64,000 nucleotides of DNA from Bacteroidota bacterium (GTDB taxonomy: Bacteria > Bacteroidota > Bacteroidia > AKYH767-A > 2013-40CM-41-45), in NCBI GenBank assembly GCA_016720655.1, contig JADKKE010000004.1, forward strand, positions 198,305 through 262,304, in the 5' to 3' direction. The translations under genes and the position numbers were made by a program. The notes under the pieces are model-generated. The model saw nothing but the letters and a program-made list of their open reading frames with translations, had not been told where the DNA came from and searched no databases. The number at the start of each line of letters is the position of its first letter. The stretch's first letter is position 1. Below, piece after piece: positions 27,366-36,143 of the stretch.

Positions 27366-27395
27366 CAAAAAAAAGCCCCGCAATAGCAGGGCTTT
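27366..27395 (-). terminator. Intrinsic terminator of icd
   Basis: Stem AAAGCCC/GGGCTTT (27372-27378, 27389-27395) with the A-run on the plus strand giving a U-run on the minus transcript. 22 bp past the icd stop. Confidence 0.85.
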
Positions 27396-27417
27396 GTCGA
27401 TATTGGACAGAATCAAA

Positions 27418-28746
27418 TTACATATTGTTAATCAGTTCGTCTCCAAACTCAGAACATTTAAGCAAGGTGGCACCCTGCATTTGGCGTTCAAAGTCATAGG
27501 TGACACGTTTTTTAGCAATACTCTTTTCCATACTCTTGTAGATGAGGTTGGCAGCTTCGATCCAACCAAGATGTTCCAGCATCATTGCTCCGGAAAGAAT
27601 AACTGATCCCGGGTTTACTTTGTCTAGATCGGCATATTTTGGTGCAGTACCATGTGTTGCTTCGAAGATAGCGTGACCTGTAACGTAATTTATGTTTGCA
27701 CCGGGAGCAATCCCGATTCCGCCGACTTGCGCGGCAAGGGCATCGCTCAGGTAATCTCCATTCAAATTGAGAGTTGCAATAACATCAAAATCTTCAGGTC
27801 GGGTAAGCACTTGTTGAAGAGTGATATCTGCGATGGAATCTTTTACCAAAATTTTTCCGGAAGCAAGAGCTGCTTTTTGTTCTTCATTCGCAGCAGCCTC
27901 TCCTTTTTCTTTTTTTGTTTTCTCCCATGTAGCCCAGGTATAGACCTTGTCACCATATTTTTGCTCAGCAACAGCATATCCCCAGTCACGGAAGGCTCCT
28001 TCTGTGTATTTCATGATATTGCCTTTGTGAACAATTGTCACTGATTTCTTTTTGTGAAGGATCGCAAAATCAATAGCAGAACTAATCAGTCGCTCTGACC
28101 CAATTTTAGAAACGGGCTTGATACCTATTCCGACAGCTACTGCCGAAGAGTCCGAAGAACCGGCAGCTTGTAAAAAACCTTTGCCTTTATCTTCAGTACC
28201 AAACCGGATTTTACTGAAATCTTTAGGGAATTCCTTAGCAATGAAGTCAAGTACTTTTTGAGCTTCAGGTGAACCTGCAACAAATTCAATTCCTGCATAG
28301 ATGTCTTCAGTGTTCTCACGGAAGATAACCATGTCGACTGCTCCCGGTTTTTTTACCGGAGAAGGTACACCTTCAAACCAGCGAACAGGACGCAGGCAAA
28401 CGTACAAATCGAGAATCTGACGCAGAGCAACATTGAGTGAACGGATACCACCACCCACAGGAGTAGTTAGTGGTCCTTTGATGCCGACAAGATATTCTTT
28501 GAAAGCATCCAGAGTTTCATCCGGGAGCCAGCTGCCGTTTTGTTTGAATGATTTTTCTCCTGCAAGAACTTCCTTCCAGATAATTTTCTTTTTGCCGCCG
28601 AAAGCTTTTTCAACAGCAGCATCGAGAACACGAACGGATGCACGCCAGATATCAGGACCGGTACCGTCACCCTCAATAAACGGAATAATGGGTTGATCAG
28701 GCACAGTGAGTTTACCACCGGACATTGTAATTTTATTTCCAGACAT
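27418..28746 (-). CDS. icd: NADP-dependent isocitrate dehydrogenase
   Basis: TCA-cycle enzyme that converts isocitrate to 2-oxoglutarate and CO2. 442 aa, the E. coli-like homodimeric type. Visible motifs: [12 protein letters not shown], the isocitrate-binding [43 protein letters not shown], and the NADP/adenine region with [20 protein letters not shown]. Transcribed alone with a clear terminator. Confidence 0.95.
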   Translation of the reverse strand: MSGNKITMSGGKLTVPDQPIIPFIEGDGTGPDIWRASVRVLDAAVEKAFGGKKKIIWKEVLAGEKSFKQNGSWLPDETLDAFKEYLVGIKGPLTTPVGGGIRSLNVALRQILDLYVCLRPVRWFEGVPSPVKKPGAVDMVIFRENTEDIYAGIEFVAGSPEAQKVLDFIAKEFPKDFSKIRFGTEDKGKGFLQAAGSSDSSAVAVGIGIKPVSKIGSERLISSAIDFAILHKKKSVTIVHKGNIMKYTEGAFRDWGYAVAEQKYGDKVYTWATWEKTKKEKGEAAANEEQKAALASGKILVKDSIADITLQQVLTRPEDFDVIATLNLNGDYLSDALAAQVGGIGIAPGANINYVTGHAIFEATHGTAPKYADLDKVNPGSVILSGAMMLEHLGWIEAANLIYKSMEKSIAKKRVTYDFERQMQGATLLKCSEFGDELINNM

Positions 28747-28896
28747 AATATTTGATTGGTTAAAATTGGAGGGCGAAATTAAACATTTCGAAGGATACCT
28801 GAAACGTCAAAGGTCATAGGAATTGGTTTCTGCAATTCAAAATCAGGAAAGGGTGCTCTGTCTGAAGGTAAATTCATTTTGTTTCCTGAGGAATCT

Positions 28897-28904
28897 TATT
28901 TTTG
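28897..28904 (+). promoter_or_regulatory. Possible -7 box of ribF
   Basis: TATTTTTG matches TAnnTTTG. A TTTG at 28878-28881 lies only 15 bp upstream, shorter than the usual 19-20. If used, transcription would begin near 28911, just before the proposed TTG start at 28924. Confidence 0.4.
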
Positions 28905-28923
28905 TTGCCTGATTTTAGCCCCA

Positions 28924-29850
28924 TTGAAAGTATATTCCTCAGTTGACGAATTTCCCGGACTCCCGAATGCAGTGGTTACCATAGGCACATTTGATGGTGT
29001 CCATGCCGGTCATTGTAAGATCATTCAACGATTGAATGAGGTAGCGAAAGAAACAGGAGGAGAAACATTGTTACTTACTTTTTTTCCTCATCCCAGGATG
29101 GTCCTTCAGCCGGATGATAGTGATTTAAAGCTTATTACAACAATGGAGGAGCGTAAACTGCTCCTCAAAAAAAATGGAATTGATCATCTGATTATCCAGC
29201 CTTTCAGTAAAGAGTTTTCAAGAATTTCCGCGACGGAATTTGTTCGGGATGTATTATTGGGCAAAATGGGAATGAAAACCCTCGTTATCGGGTACGATCA
29301 TCATTTTGGTAGAAACAGGGAGGGGTCTTACAAAGAGCTGGAAGAAATGGCAACGATGTATGGATTTCGTCTCGAAGAAATTTCAAAGCAGGTTATCGAT
29401 GAAGTAGATGTAAGTTCCACGAAAATCAGGAAAGCGTTGTTGGTGGGAGATGTGGAAGCTGCAAATAAATTGCTTGGACATGATTTTACATTGCAAGGGG
29501 AAGTTGTGAAAGGCGACAGAATTGGTACTTTACTTGGATTTCCTACAGCCAATATCAAAATCCAGGAAAGCTATAAACTCATCCCGGATGATGGTATTTA
29601 TGCTGCTATGGTGGAAGTTGACCAAGTGCTTTACAAAGGAATGCTCTACCTCGGCACCAGACCTACTGTGGATGGGAAAAAGCATACATCAGAAGTAAAT
29701 ATCCTCGATTTTGATCAGGATATTTATGGCAAAACCATTACTGTGTTCCTCAAAACCCGCATTCGCGGAGACATGCATTTTGATAATTTGGAACAATTAA
29801 AAGAAAAGATGAAGGAAGACCTAAAGAATGCAACAAAATTGCTTTCCTGA
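28924..29850 (+). CDS. ribF: Bifunctional riboflavin kinase / FAD synthetase
   Basis: Makes FMN and FAD from riboflavin. From the TTG at 28924 the product is MKVYSSVDEFPGLPNAVVTI..., 308 aa, matching RibF length. No ATG precedes the conserved domain; a TTG at 28879 would add 15 residues but would start upstream of the putative -7 box. The FAD synthetase domain has GTFDGVHAGH at 21-30 and LVIGYDHHFGRNREGSYKEL. The riboflavin kinase domain has GDRIGTLLGFPTANIKI and ...GTRPTVDGKKHTSEVNIL. The LRR gene follows after 27 bp in the same frame. Confidence 0.95.
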   Translation: MKVYSSVDEFPGLPNAVVTIGTFDGVHAGHCKIIQRLNEVAKETGGETLLLTFFPHPRMVLQPDDSDLKLITTMEERKLLLKKNGIDHLIIQPFSKEFSRISATEFVRDVLLGKMGMKTLVIGYDHHFGRNREGSYKELEEMATMYGFRLEEISKQVIDEVDVSSTKIRKALLVGDVEAANKLLGHDFTLQGEVVKGDRIGTLLGFPTANIKIQESYKLIPDDGIYAAMVEVDQVLYKGMLYLGTRPTVDGKKHTSEVNILDFDQDIYGKTITVFLKTRIRGDMHFDNLEQLKEKMKEDLKNATKLLS

Positions 29851-29877
29851 CGTTTTTCTATTCAAAATCTGCACACA

Positions 29878-30489
29878 TTGTTTTCTCCTAAAAGTGCTTT
29901 TCCCGGCTTGTTTTGCTTTTTCCTGTTCGTATTCTCTGCGTCAGGTCAGGAGGGAAATGTTGTTTTAAGAGATTCCAACTATATTTTCCGGAGCCTGAAG
30001 GAAGCAAAAGAATTCCCGGACCAGGTTTACAGGCTGAATCTGAGTAAATCCAGACTCGATACCTTTCCGACTGACATTCTCCTTTTTCATAATCTTCGTG
30101 AATTGGATCTCAGCAAAAACAGGCTTGATTCAATCCCAAATGAAATTGGACAATTGATAAATCTCCGTCGCTTAAATCTTGCAAACAATAAACTGGATTC
30201 GCTACCGGATGGTATTGGCCAGCTTACCAATCTGATTTATCTGGGATTAAACAGGAATGTTCTCGAATCACTTCCTTCCACCATCGGGAATCTTCAAAAC
30301 CTGGAAGTACTGGAACTCTGGGATAATGAACTTGCTGATGTTCCCGATGAAATCGGAAATCTCGGCAACCTGAAAACACTTGAATTGCGTGGAATACTTT
30401 TTTCTGAAGAACAACAAGCACGCATTGATTCTCTTGTCGTTAAAACCGCCAAGATTTTTATGTCACCCAGCTGCGCGTGTAAGAATTAG
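29878..30489 (+). CDS. Exported leucine-rich-repeat protein
   Basis: 203 aa from a TTG at 29878, with no ATG between the ribF stop and the signal peptide. An ATT at 29860 is the other candidate start. The signal peptide is FPGLFCFFLFVFSASG. About five LRRs of 23 residues follow (LRELDLSKNRLDSIPNEIGQ, LRRLNLANNKLDSLPDGIGQ and so on), of the bacterial/Shoc2-like LxxLPxxI type. A C-terminal CAC motif closes the protein. Probably a periplasmic or surface binding protein. The stop codon TAG lies within the first unit of a TTAGTTG heptamer array. Confidence 0.85.
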   Translation: MFSPKSAFPGLFCFFLFVFSASGQEGNVVLRDSNYIFRSLKEAKEFPDQVYRLNLSKSRLDTFPTDILLFHNLRELDLSKNRLDSIPNEIGQLINLRRLNLANNKLDSLPDGIGQLTNLIYLGLNRNVLESLPSTIGNLQNLEVLELWDNELADVPDEIGNLGNLKTLELRGILFSEEQQARIDSLVVKTAKIFMSPSCACKN

Positions 30490-30520
30490 TTGTTAGTTGT
30501 TAGTTGTTAGTTGTTAGTGC
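30486..30520. repeat. Heptamer tandem repeat (TTAGTTG)
   Basis: Four TTAGTTG units and one TTAGTGC. The TAG stop of the LRR gene is positions 2-4 of the first unit. Same unit as 20461-20516. Confidence 0.85.
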
Positions 30521-30552
30521 GCGGCAGCTTTATTGCTAAACTATCAACAAGT

Positions 30553-30600
30553 TTCTATTTTCTATTTCTATTTTCTATTTTCTATTTTCTACTTTCTACT
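30553..30600. repeat. Heptamer tandem repeat (TTCTATT/TTCTACT)
   Basis: Six 7-bp units (TTCTATT, then TTCTACT) with one 6-bp unit in the middle. It is immediately 3' of the TonB receptor gene on the minus strand (stop 30606). Same family as 57416-57471. Confidence 0.8.
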
Positions 30601-30605
30601 CCCAT

Positions 30606-33029
30606 TCACATCCTGATTTTCAACCCAAACATCACCGTTGTTCCGGCTTGTGGAAAATAATTGTTGAAGGTTGATTGAGTTCCGCCGTATATGTAGCTGT
30701 AGGTATAACCATTTGACACATAGGATTGGTTAAAGATGTTGTTGGCTGCAAAGGTAAATCCGATTTCTTGCTTTGCTTTTGTTTGAATTGAATATGAAAT
30801 CCGGGCATCATTTACCATGTAGGCATCGATTATTCTATCTGCATTCATTGTGTTGTCAAGGAATTGTTTCCCTACATATTTTCCTGTAAATTCAAATTCC
30901 AGTTTTTTTACCGGCATCCAGATAATGGATCCGGCAGAAATAAATTCCGGTGAAAAAGAAATTGTCGTGTTGTCGTAGCTGTTTTTTATCTGTGTATAGT
31001 CATCGTAATTATCGATGAATTCTTCGAAATGATCGATTTTATTTTGACTTATTGTTGCATTCGCATACAGTTTTAGTTTGTCATTGATTGTCCAGGCTCC
31101 TTCAATTTCAACACCTTCGCGTACACTGTGTGAAACGTTCTGACGGGTGTATTCACCTACATCATTAATTTCTCCGGTTAGAATTAATTGATTAGAATAG
31201 CTCATCTGATAAAAATTTGCTGCGAGGTAAAACTTCTTTCCGGTGTATCGATATCCTGCTTCGACATCCAACATAGATTCCGGTTTCGGACGGCTTTGTG
31301 GCGATGAATTTACATAGTCATCACGGATCGGTTCTTTGTTTGCGACAGCGGCAGAAAGAAAAATCTGTTGTTTTTCATTCAGCTTCCAGGACATTCCTCC
31401 TTTTGGATTGAAAAAACTCAAGGATATAATTTGAGGCAGATTTTTTCCGTCACGATTGTATCCGATGAATTCGTATGAAATATTTCTTGATTGAAGATCT
31501 GCAAAAAGGTAAATTCCATTTTGTAGTGCATATGCGATTTTTAAAAACCCGGTGAACTCCTTTTTAATTGCATCATCAGAATAGTATTGTTGTTTGCCTT
31601 CCGGAATGGAAGCGTCTTTCGACCACAATACTTCTCCAAAATGTTTGCCATCATATTCATTGGCTGATAATCCAAGAATGAAATTCCATCCTGATTTTTC
31701 GTAGTGCAAATCAGCTTTGATTCCATAAAAATCATTGTCAAGCCAACGTCTCCGAATAAAATCAGATATACTTATCGTGTCCGTTATGGTGTATACATCG
31801 TTCAATCCATATTTTGAAAACGCATCTCCAACGCTGTATTCTTCATAATAGCCCTTGCCTTTTGTATAATGGAGAGCGGTGTTCATACTAAAGTAAGGGT
31901 TGATTGCAAGGGCATAAAGTAATTGATAGTAATCCTGCTGGTAATTGTCGGTCTGATTTTCGTAAAAAACTACATTGCCTGCCGCATCAATATGCATTCC
32001 GGCAGGATTAAAAGTTCTGTTTGAAAAAAGTGAATCTTCCGGAACGCCATACCATGCCTGATACGTTTTTTCATTTCCTGACAACAGGAGTCCTCGCAAG
32101 GAACTGTTCTTCCCATAATAGCCTCCGGAAAGAAAAATGGAATGAAGATCGCTCCTGGCCCTGTCGATGTAGCCTGCCGAACTGATTTTTGATAATCGTC
32201 CATCGATTGCAAATTTGTCTTTGATCAAACCGGTACCGAAAGACAATGTATTTTTCCAGGTATCAAATGAACCGAATGCGCTATTGACCTGAGCAAATGC
32301 TTTTGCCTCAAGAGTGCCGGATTGAATATTCACACTTCCTCCAAAAGCACCGGCTCCATTTGTAGAAGTTCCGGCACCTCGTTGAACCTGTATGTTTTCT
32401 GAAGAAGAAGCCAGATCCGGAAGATCTACCCAATAGACCTGGTGAGACTCAGGATCATTTACAGGAACACCATTCAATGTGACATTTATTCGGCTGGCAT
32501 CACTTCCCCGGATTCGCAATCCTGTATATCCAACACTGTTTCCTGCATCCGATGTTACGACAAGCGACGGGTTCATGTTTAGCAGAAAGGGAAGGTCCTG
32601 TCCGAGATTTCTTTTTTCCAACTCTTCTTTATTCGTGGTCGAAAATGCCAATCCACTACGTGTATCCATTCGCGTGGAAGTGATGGTGACTTCTTCCGAG
32701 AGGTAGTTTTTTATCCGCAAACGAATTGAAACTGCAGTGTCTGGGATGTGAACATGGATTGTATTTTTTTCAAATGAAATGTGTGTGAAACTAAGATCTG
32801 CTTCTTTTAAATGAATATCAGAAAAATCAAATTGACCTTCTTCATTGCTTAACAGCCTGAAAAAAGTGCCTTCGATTTGAATGACAACACCCGGAACCGG
32901 ATTTCCATTTTCATCGTCCACAATTTTTCCACTCAGCATGTTTTGTGCATTCACTTCCTTCCGGATAAAAAAGAATACGAGTAATAGCAAAAACCGGCAA
33001 CAACCGTTTGCATTCAAATACAATTTCAT
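30606..33029 (-). CDS. TonB-dependent receptor, predicted thiamine uptake
   Basis: About 807-aa outer-membrane receptor. Start ATG 33029 (MKLYLNANGCCRFLLLLVFF) with signal peptide, then a carboxypeptidase-D-regulatory-like domain (SGKIVDDENGNPVPGVVIQI), the plug (LPFLLNMNPSLVVTSDAG, GLRIRGSDASRINVTLNGVP, GAGAFGGSVNIQSG), and a 22-strand type barrel ending in FPQAGTTVMFGLKIRM. An upstream GTG at 33062 is less likely. The TPP riboswitch directly upstream is strong evidence that the substrate is thiamine or a thiamine precursor. The PnuC-type permease and P-loop kinase nearby fit the same pathway. Confidence 0.93.
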   Translation of the reverse strand: MKLYLNANGCCRFLLLLVFFFIRKEVNAQNMLSGKIVDDENGNPVPGVVIQIEGTFFRLLSNEEGQFDFSDIHLKEADLSFTHISFEKNTIHVHIPDTAVSIRLRIKNYLSEEVTITSTRMDTRSGLAFSTTNKEELEKRNLGQDLPFLLNMNPSLVVTSDAGNSVGYTGLRIRGSDASRINVTLNGVPVNDPESHQVYWVDLPDLASSSENIQVQRGAGTSTNGAGAFGGSVNIQSGTLEAKAFAQVNSAFGSFDTWKNTLSFGTGLIKDKFAIDGRLSKISSAGYIDRARSDLHSIFLSGGYYGKNSSLRGLLLSGNEKTYQAWYGVPEDSLFSNRTFNPAGMHIDAAGNVVFYENQTDNYQQDYYQLLYALAINPYFSMNTALHYTKGKGYYEEYSVGDAFSKYGLNDVYTITDTISISDFIRRRWLDNDFYGIKADLHYEKSGWNFILGLSANEYDGKHFGEVLWSKDASIPEGKQQYYSDDAIKKEFTGFLKIAYALQNGIYLFADLQSRNISYEFIGYNRDGKNLPQIISLSFFNPKGGMSWKLNEKQQIFLSAAVANKEPIRDDYVNSSPQSRPKPESMLDVEAGYRYTGKKFYLAANFYQMSYSNQLILTGEINDVGEYTRQNVSHSVREGVEIEGAWTINDKLKLYANATISQNKIDHFEEFIDNYDDYTQIKNSYDNTTISFSPEFISAGSIIWMPVKKLEFEFTGKYVGKQFLDNTMNADRIIDAYMVNDARISYSIQTKAKQEIGFTFAANNIFNQSYVSNGYTYSYIYGGTQSTFNNYFPQAGTTVMFGLKIRM

Positions 33030-33054
33030 TGAATTCAGATTAAGGATGAACAAT

Positions 33055-33080
33055 GCACGCACCCTGGAGTGTGAACGTGC
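33055..33080 (-). other. Hairpin between TPP aptamer and receptor start codon
   Basis: GCACG and CGTGC arms with an inner CAC/GTG stem, positioned between the aptamer and the ATG at 33029. It could be the expression platform. No U-run follows, so translational control is more likely than termination. Inference only. Confidence 0.35.
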
Positions 33081-33090
33081 TTATATTCTT

Positions 33091-33172
33091 TACCTCGTTC
33101 CCTTCGCAGGCATTACCCTGAACAGGTTCGATGGGTATAATCTCAGCCCCGTAGTTCAGGAGCACCCCAGTT
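33091..33172 (-). promoter_or_regulatory. TPP riboswitch (THI element)
   Basis: On the minus strand the conserved THI-box blocks occur in order: CTGGGGTGCTCC, GGGGCTGAGATTATACCC, GAACCTGTTCAGGGTAATGC and CTGCGAAGGGAACGAGG. This covers both arms of the TPP aptamer (pyrimidine-sensing CTGAGA and the pyrophosphate-sensing arm). It sits about 60 bp upstream of the TonB receptor start. In Bacteroidota this class represses thiamine transport when TPP is high. Confidence 0.95.
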
Positions 33173-33181
33173 TAATATATG

Positions 33182-33189
33182 CAAAAGTA
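33182..33189 (-). promoter_or_regulatory. Possible -7 box driving the riboswitch
   Basis: Minus strand TACTTTTG, exact TAnnTTTG, ending 9 bp before the aptamer. A transcript from it would start at the 5' edge of the riboswitch. No clear -33 box. Confidence 0.45.
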
Positions 33190-33288
33190 TGAAAAATTTA
33201 ATGCGGGCGATTTTTAATAAAATACCCAGAAGTTACCTTGATTTTTCCGGTATTTAATTAACTTGTGCATCCTAAGCGGCAGTATTTT

Positions 33289-33810
33289 ATGAAAAGAATT
33301 ATTTCATGCATCGTTTTCCTGCTGATTGTTTCAGCAGCGAACGCACAGTTGTACGTGTTTGGTCTGGGAGTACGTGCAGGGAAATTTAATACCGGAGTAT
33401 CGATCAAATCCTTTTTTAATGCGGATAATGCAACCGGGCTTTTGCTCGATGGTTACTACACCAATATTGCCTCCAAAGGATATACGGTGAAAGCTATCCT
33501 TATCAAACAACTTCCATTCAAGATGCCAATTGTTCAAATTCCATTGGATTTCATTTATGGCGGTGGTATTCACGGTGCATATTTTCCCTATAACAAGCAA
33601 GGCTATTACAAAAGAAGAAATGGAGAGCCCGTTTATTATGATAAAAGTGTTGTTACCGCAGGTGTAGATGCAACAATTCAAATCGAATACCAGGTGAAGA
33701 AAATTGCTCCATTCACAATAGGAATTGACGTTGTCCCATACTATGAATTTTATAACCCTGGTCCGGAATGGATTGATTTCGGTGTGACTGTGCGTTATGT
33801 TTTTCGATGA
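33289..33810 (+). CDS. Small exported beta-rich protein (possible outer-membrane barrel)
   Basis: 173 aa from ATG 33289 (MKRIISCIVFLLIVSAANAQ); a GTG at 33265 is in frame. The mature protein has repeating amphipathic strands with aromatic residues and ends VTVRYVFR with a terminal aromatic-X pattern typical of beta-barrel outer-membrane proteins. No family was recognised. It is divergent from the riboswitch/receptor gene. The 3' end overlaps the convergent kinase gene by 16 bp. Confidence 0.65.
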   Translation: MKRIISCIVFLLIVSAANAQLYVFGLGVRAGKFNTGVSIKSFFNADNATGLLLDGYYTNIASKGYTVKAILIKQLPFKMPIVQIPLDFIYGGGIHGAYFPYNKQGYYKRRNGEPVYYDKSVVTAGVDATIQIEYQVKKIAPFTIGIDVVPYYEFYNPGPEWIDFGVTVRYVFR

Positions 33811-34334
33811 TCTGCTAAAAAAGAATCAATTTCATTTTTTGCATTCTTAAATCGCGAGGGACCACTGCCGGAGATTATACAATACCTGAATTTTCTTTTT
33901 TTTAATTCTGATTTATACCAGTTGAAAAAATATTCCCTACGTGATGGATTTTCCCGTACCGAATCCTGAACGAATGGTAAATCCGGATATAATAAAAGAT
34001 ACAAATCGTAGGCGCGATCCTGAATCAGTTGGTCAAGTTCTTTATTTGACTCCTGAAAAACATCTTCCATCCAGACTTTTGCAAGGATAGGATCGGTGTC
34101 CGCGAAAATGAGTGTATTTGCTTTTGTCATCAACTCATCTTCCTGCTTGCATTGTTCACGAATACTGAAAAGAATATCTTCCCTATCGTATTGCCTGCCG
34201 AGTGTTTCAACGTAATTTCTCGAGTGTTCGGGCACCCAGACAGTCTGAAAAGAGTCAGCCAATTCCTGTGCAAGTGTTGATTTGCCGGTAGATTCCGGTC
34301 CGAGGATGGCAACCCGTAAAATATCATTTTTCAT
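33795..34334 (-). CDS. NadR-like P-loop kinase (AAA family ATPase)
   Basis: 179-aa P-loop protein with Walker A GPESTGKST near residue 12, then VPEHSRNYVETLGRQY and FADTDPILAKVW, the pattern of the ribosylnicotinamide-kinase domain of NadR. In Bacteroidota such a gene commonly follows a PnuC homologue. Next to a PnuT-like permease and a TPP-controlled receptor it could phosphorylate thiamine instead of nicotinamide riboside; that is context inference. Overlaps the permease gene by 4 bp. Confidence 0.8.
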   Translation of the reverse strand: MKNDILRVAILGPESTGKSTLAQELADSFQTVWVPEHSRNYVETLGRQYDREDILFSIREQCKQEDELMTKANTLIFADTDPILAKVWMEDVFQESNKELDQLIQDRAYDLYLLLYPDLPFVQDSVRENPSRREYFFNWYKSELKKRKFRYCIISGSGPSRFKNAKNEIDSFLADHRKT

Positions 34335-34972
34335 GTTTCTGTATCAGGCATTATTTTTTTCCATTTCACAAAACCACTCACTGCCATGACAAGAAACACA
34401 ACGTATAAGAATGCAGTCAAAGGAAGGTGTTTGAAGAAAAACAAAGGAACATAAATACTATTTGCAAAAATCCAGATGATCCAGTTTTCTATTTTCTTTT
34501 TTGCAACCATCCATTGAGCAACAAGACTTGCTGAAGTGAGTGCTGAATCGAGCCATGGAAGGGCAGCATCGGTATAGTGTTCAAAGAAATAGCCCAGAAA
34601 ACAACTGCCTCCTAAAAAATAAAGCAGAACTTTCTTCCATTGATCGGGACTCATTTTCTCCGGCACAAAAACCTGTTTCTCCTCATTTTTTTTATTCCAG
34701 TTTATCCATCCAAAGATAAGCAGGAAAACATAGATACATTGCAATAATGAATCAGCATACAAACGAACAGATGGTGAAAAAAAAAGAATGGCATACAAGA
34801 TGACATTCACGATTCCAAGAGGAAAGCACCAGGCCGAATGAAGAACAGTTAACCAAACACCTGCAAGCCCGGTAAGCATTGCAACTATCTCTAATAAGGA
34901 AGTTTGTTGACCGAGCAGAAAAATTGGATCATGAAACACTACGCAAATATCAGCATCCTGTTGAAACTTCAA
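34331..34972 (-). CDS. pnuC: PnuC-type vitamin permease (probable PnuT, thiamine)
   Basis: 213-aa, seven-helix PnuC-family transporter. The conserved helix-loop with KIENWIIWIFANSIYVPLFF and the N-terminal LTVLHSAWCFPLGIVNVILY are present. PnuC proteins carry nicotinamide riboside or, as PnuT, thiamine by facilitated diffusion with trapping by a downstream kinase. The 4-bp overlap with the P-loop kinase supports that coupling. Thiamine is favoured by the THI element 1.2 kb away, although the permease itself is not directly preceded by a riboswitch. Confidence 0.88.
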   Translation of the reverse strand: MKFQQDADICVVFHDPIFLLGQQTSLLEIVAMLTGLAGVWLTVLHSAWCFPLGIVNVILYAILFFSPSVRLYADSLLQCIYVFLLIFGWINWNKKNEEKQVFVPEKMSPDQWKKVLLYFLGGSCFLGYFFEHYTDAALPWLDSALTSASLVAQWMVAKKKIENWIIWIFANSIYVPLFFFKHLPLTAFLYVVFLVMAVSGFVKWKKIMPDTET

Positions 34973-35118
34973 TTGAATTTGGATTAAATTAAGAGGTTTA
35001 ATTCTAATTGAATATACATAAATGAGAAAAATCCCCAGTTCTAAGCCTTTATGGTCATAGAATTGTCAGGAAATTACTGCAAATCTTGTATTTAAATAAT
35101 ATTGTTGGATATATTTGT

Positions 35119-35142
35119 ATAATACCAAGGGGGGGGTATTAT
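35119..35142. promoter_or_regulatory. Inverted repeat with a G8 centre upstream of the AraC gene
   Basis: ATAATACC and GGTATTAT, perfect 8-bp arms, flank AAGGGGGG; the total G-run is 8. It is 41 bp upstream of the AraC ATG (35183). It could be an operator for the regulator. The mononucleotide run is also prone to length change. Confidence 0.45.
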
Positions 35143-35182
35143 TCAAAGCCGAATAATTTTTTTTAATCGGGGGGCTTAAACT

Positions 35183-36105
35183 ATGGCACTACTAAGCAAA
35201 TTCATCGATTCCCTTAATGTACACCTATACCGTACAGCGTTCAGAGAAGTCGTGCATCCTGTCAAACTGAATGGGAGTTTTGATAAACACAATGTTATTA
35301 TCCATTTGAATAAAGGTAAACTCCTTGTAGGTCCCGAGGATGAAGTGATGCCTCAGGATAGTTTTTATTTTTTTCCTGCCGGACAACCCATCTATGTCAA
35401 GCATGCAAATGGAATTACCATGATCTGGGACCGGATGGATTTAAAGACGACGATCATCGGTCACGTTTTCTTCGTATCATTTCCGGACTTGAGGATGTGA
35501 GTCAGATGAAGGAAGTGTTTACCATACTTGCATTTGATGTGATGCTCTACGATGCAATTCCCTTTTTTGAAGTATTGGGCATGCCACCATTTGCACTCAC
35601 AAAAGATGAAGAGTTTGGATTCCTTGTCAAACACATTGCCTTGGAAAATGAACAAAACAAATTGGGTCGTGAAAAATTAATCCGGAATTACATGGAGGAA
35701 ATCATGATTCATATGTGTCGGTACATTGAATCACAGGAAAAATTTAAAAAGTATACGGATAAACTCGAATTTCTTTCGGATCGAAGGCTCGTGGATATTG
35801 TCAAGCATATTCAGGAAAATCTGGAAAAGGATTTGTCGAACAAAACGATTGCAAACATTGCCTATGTGTCTGAAGATTATGTAGGGCAATTTTTCAAATC
35901 GCTTACCGGAAAAAACCTGCAGGATTATATAGAGAACCAGCGTCTGGACAGGGCCATGTTTTTATTGCGTACACAGCCCGACAACATCCAGGAAATCGCA
36001 CATCGCGTTGGATTTAAAGACCCCGCTTATTTTAGCCGTCGGTTTAAAATGAAGTTTGGGGCAAATGCAAATTCGATCCGGCAGAATAAGAATCAACTGG
36101 TGTGA
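35183..36105 (+). CDS. AraC family transcriptional regulator, frameshifted at residue ~84
   Basis: Reconstructed protein of about 307 aa. The first frame (35183-35500) has a cupin-like sensor domain: VVHPVKLNGSFDKHNVIIHL, ...DSFYFFPAGQPIYVKHANGI. The second (35497-36105; its frame is open upstream through 35445) continues with FKDDDHRSRFLRIISGLEDV and a C-terminal double HTH of the AraC type (NKTIANIAYVSEDYVGQFFK, IQEIAHRVGFKDPAYFSRRF). One missing T in ATGGATTTAAAG at about 35443-35446 separates them. Regulon unknown. The inverted repeat upstream may be its own operator. Confidence 0.85.
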
Positions 36106-36143
36106 AGCATGGTTATTATTTGCCAGGAAAAATAATTTCAGAA

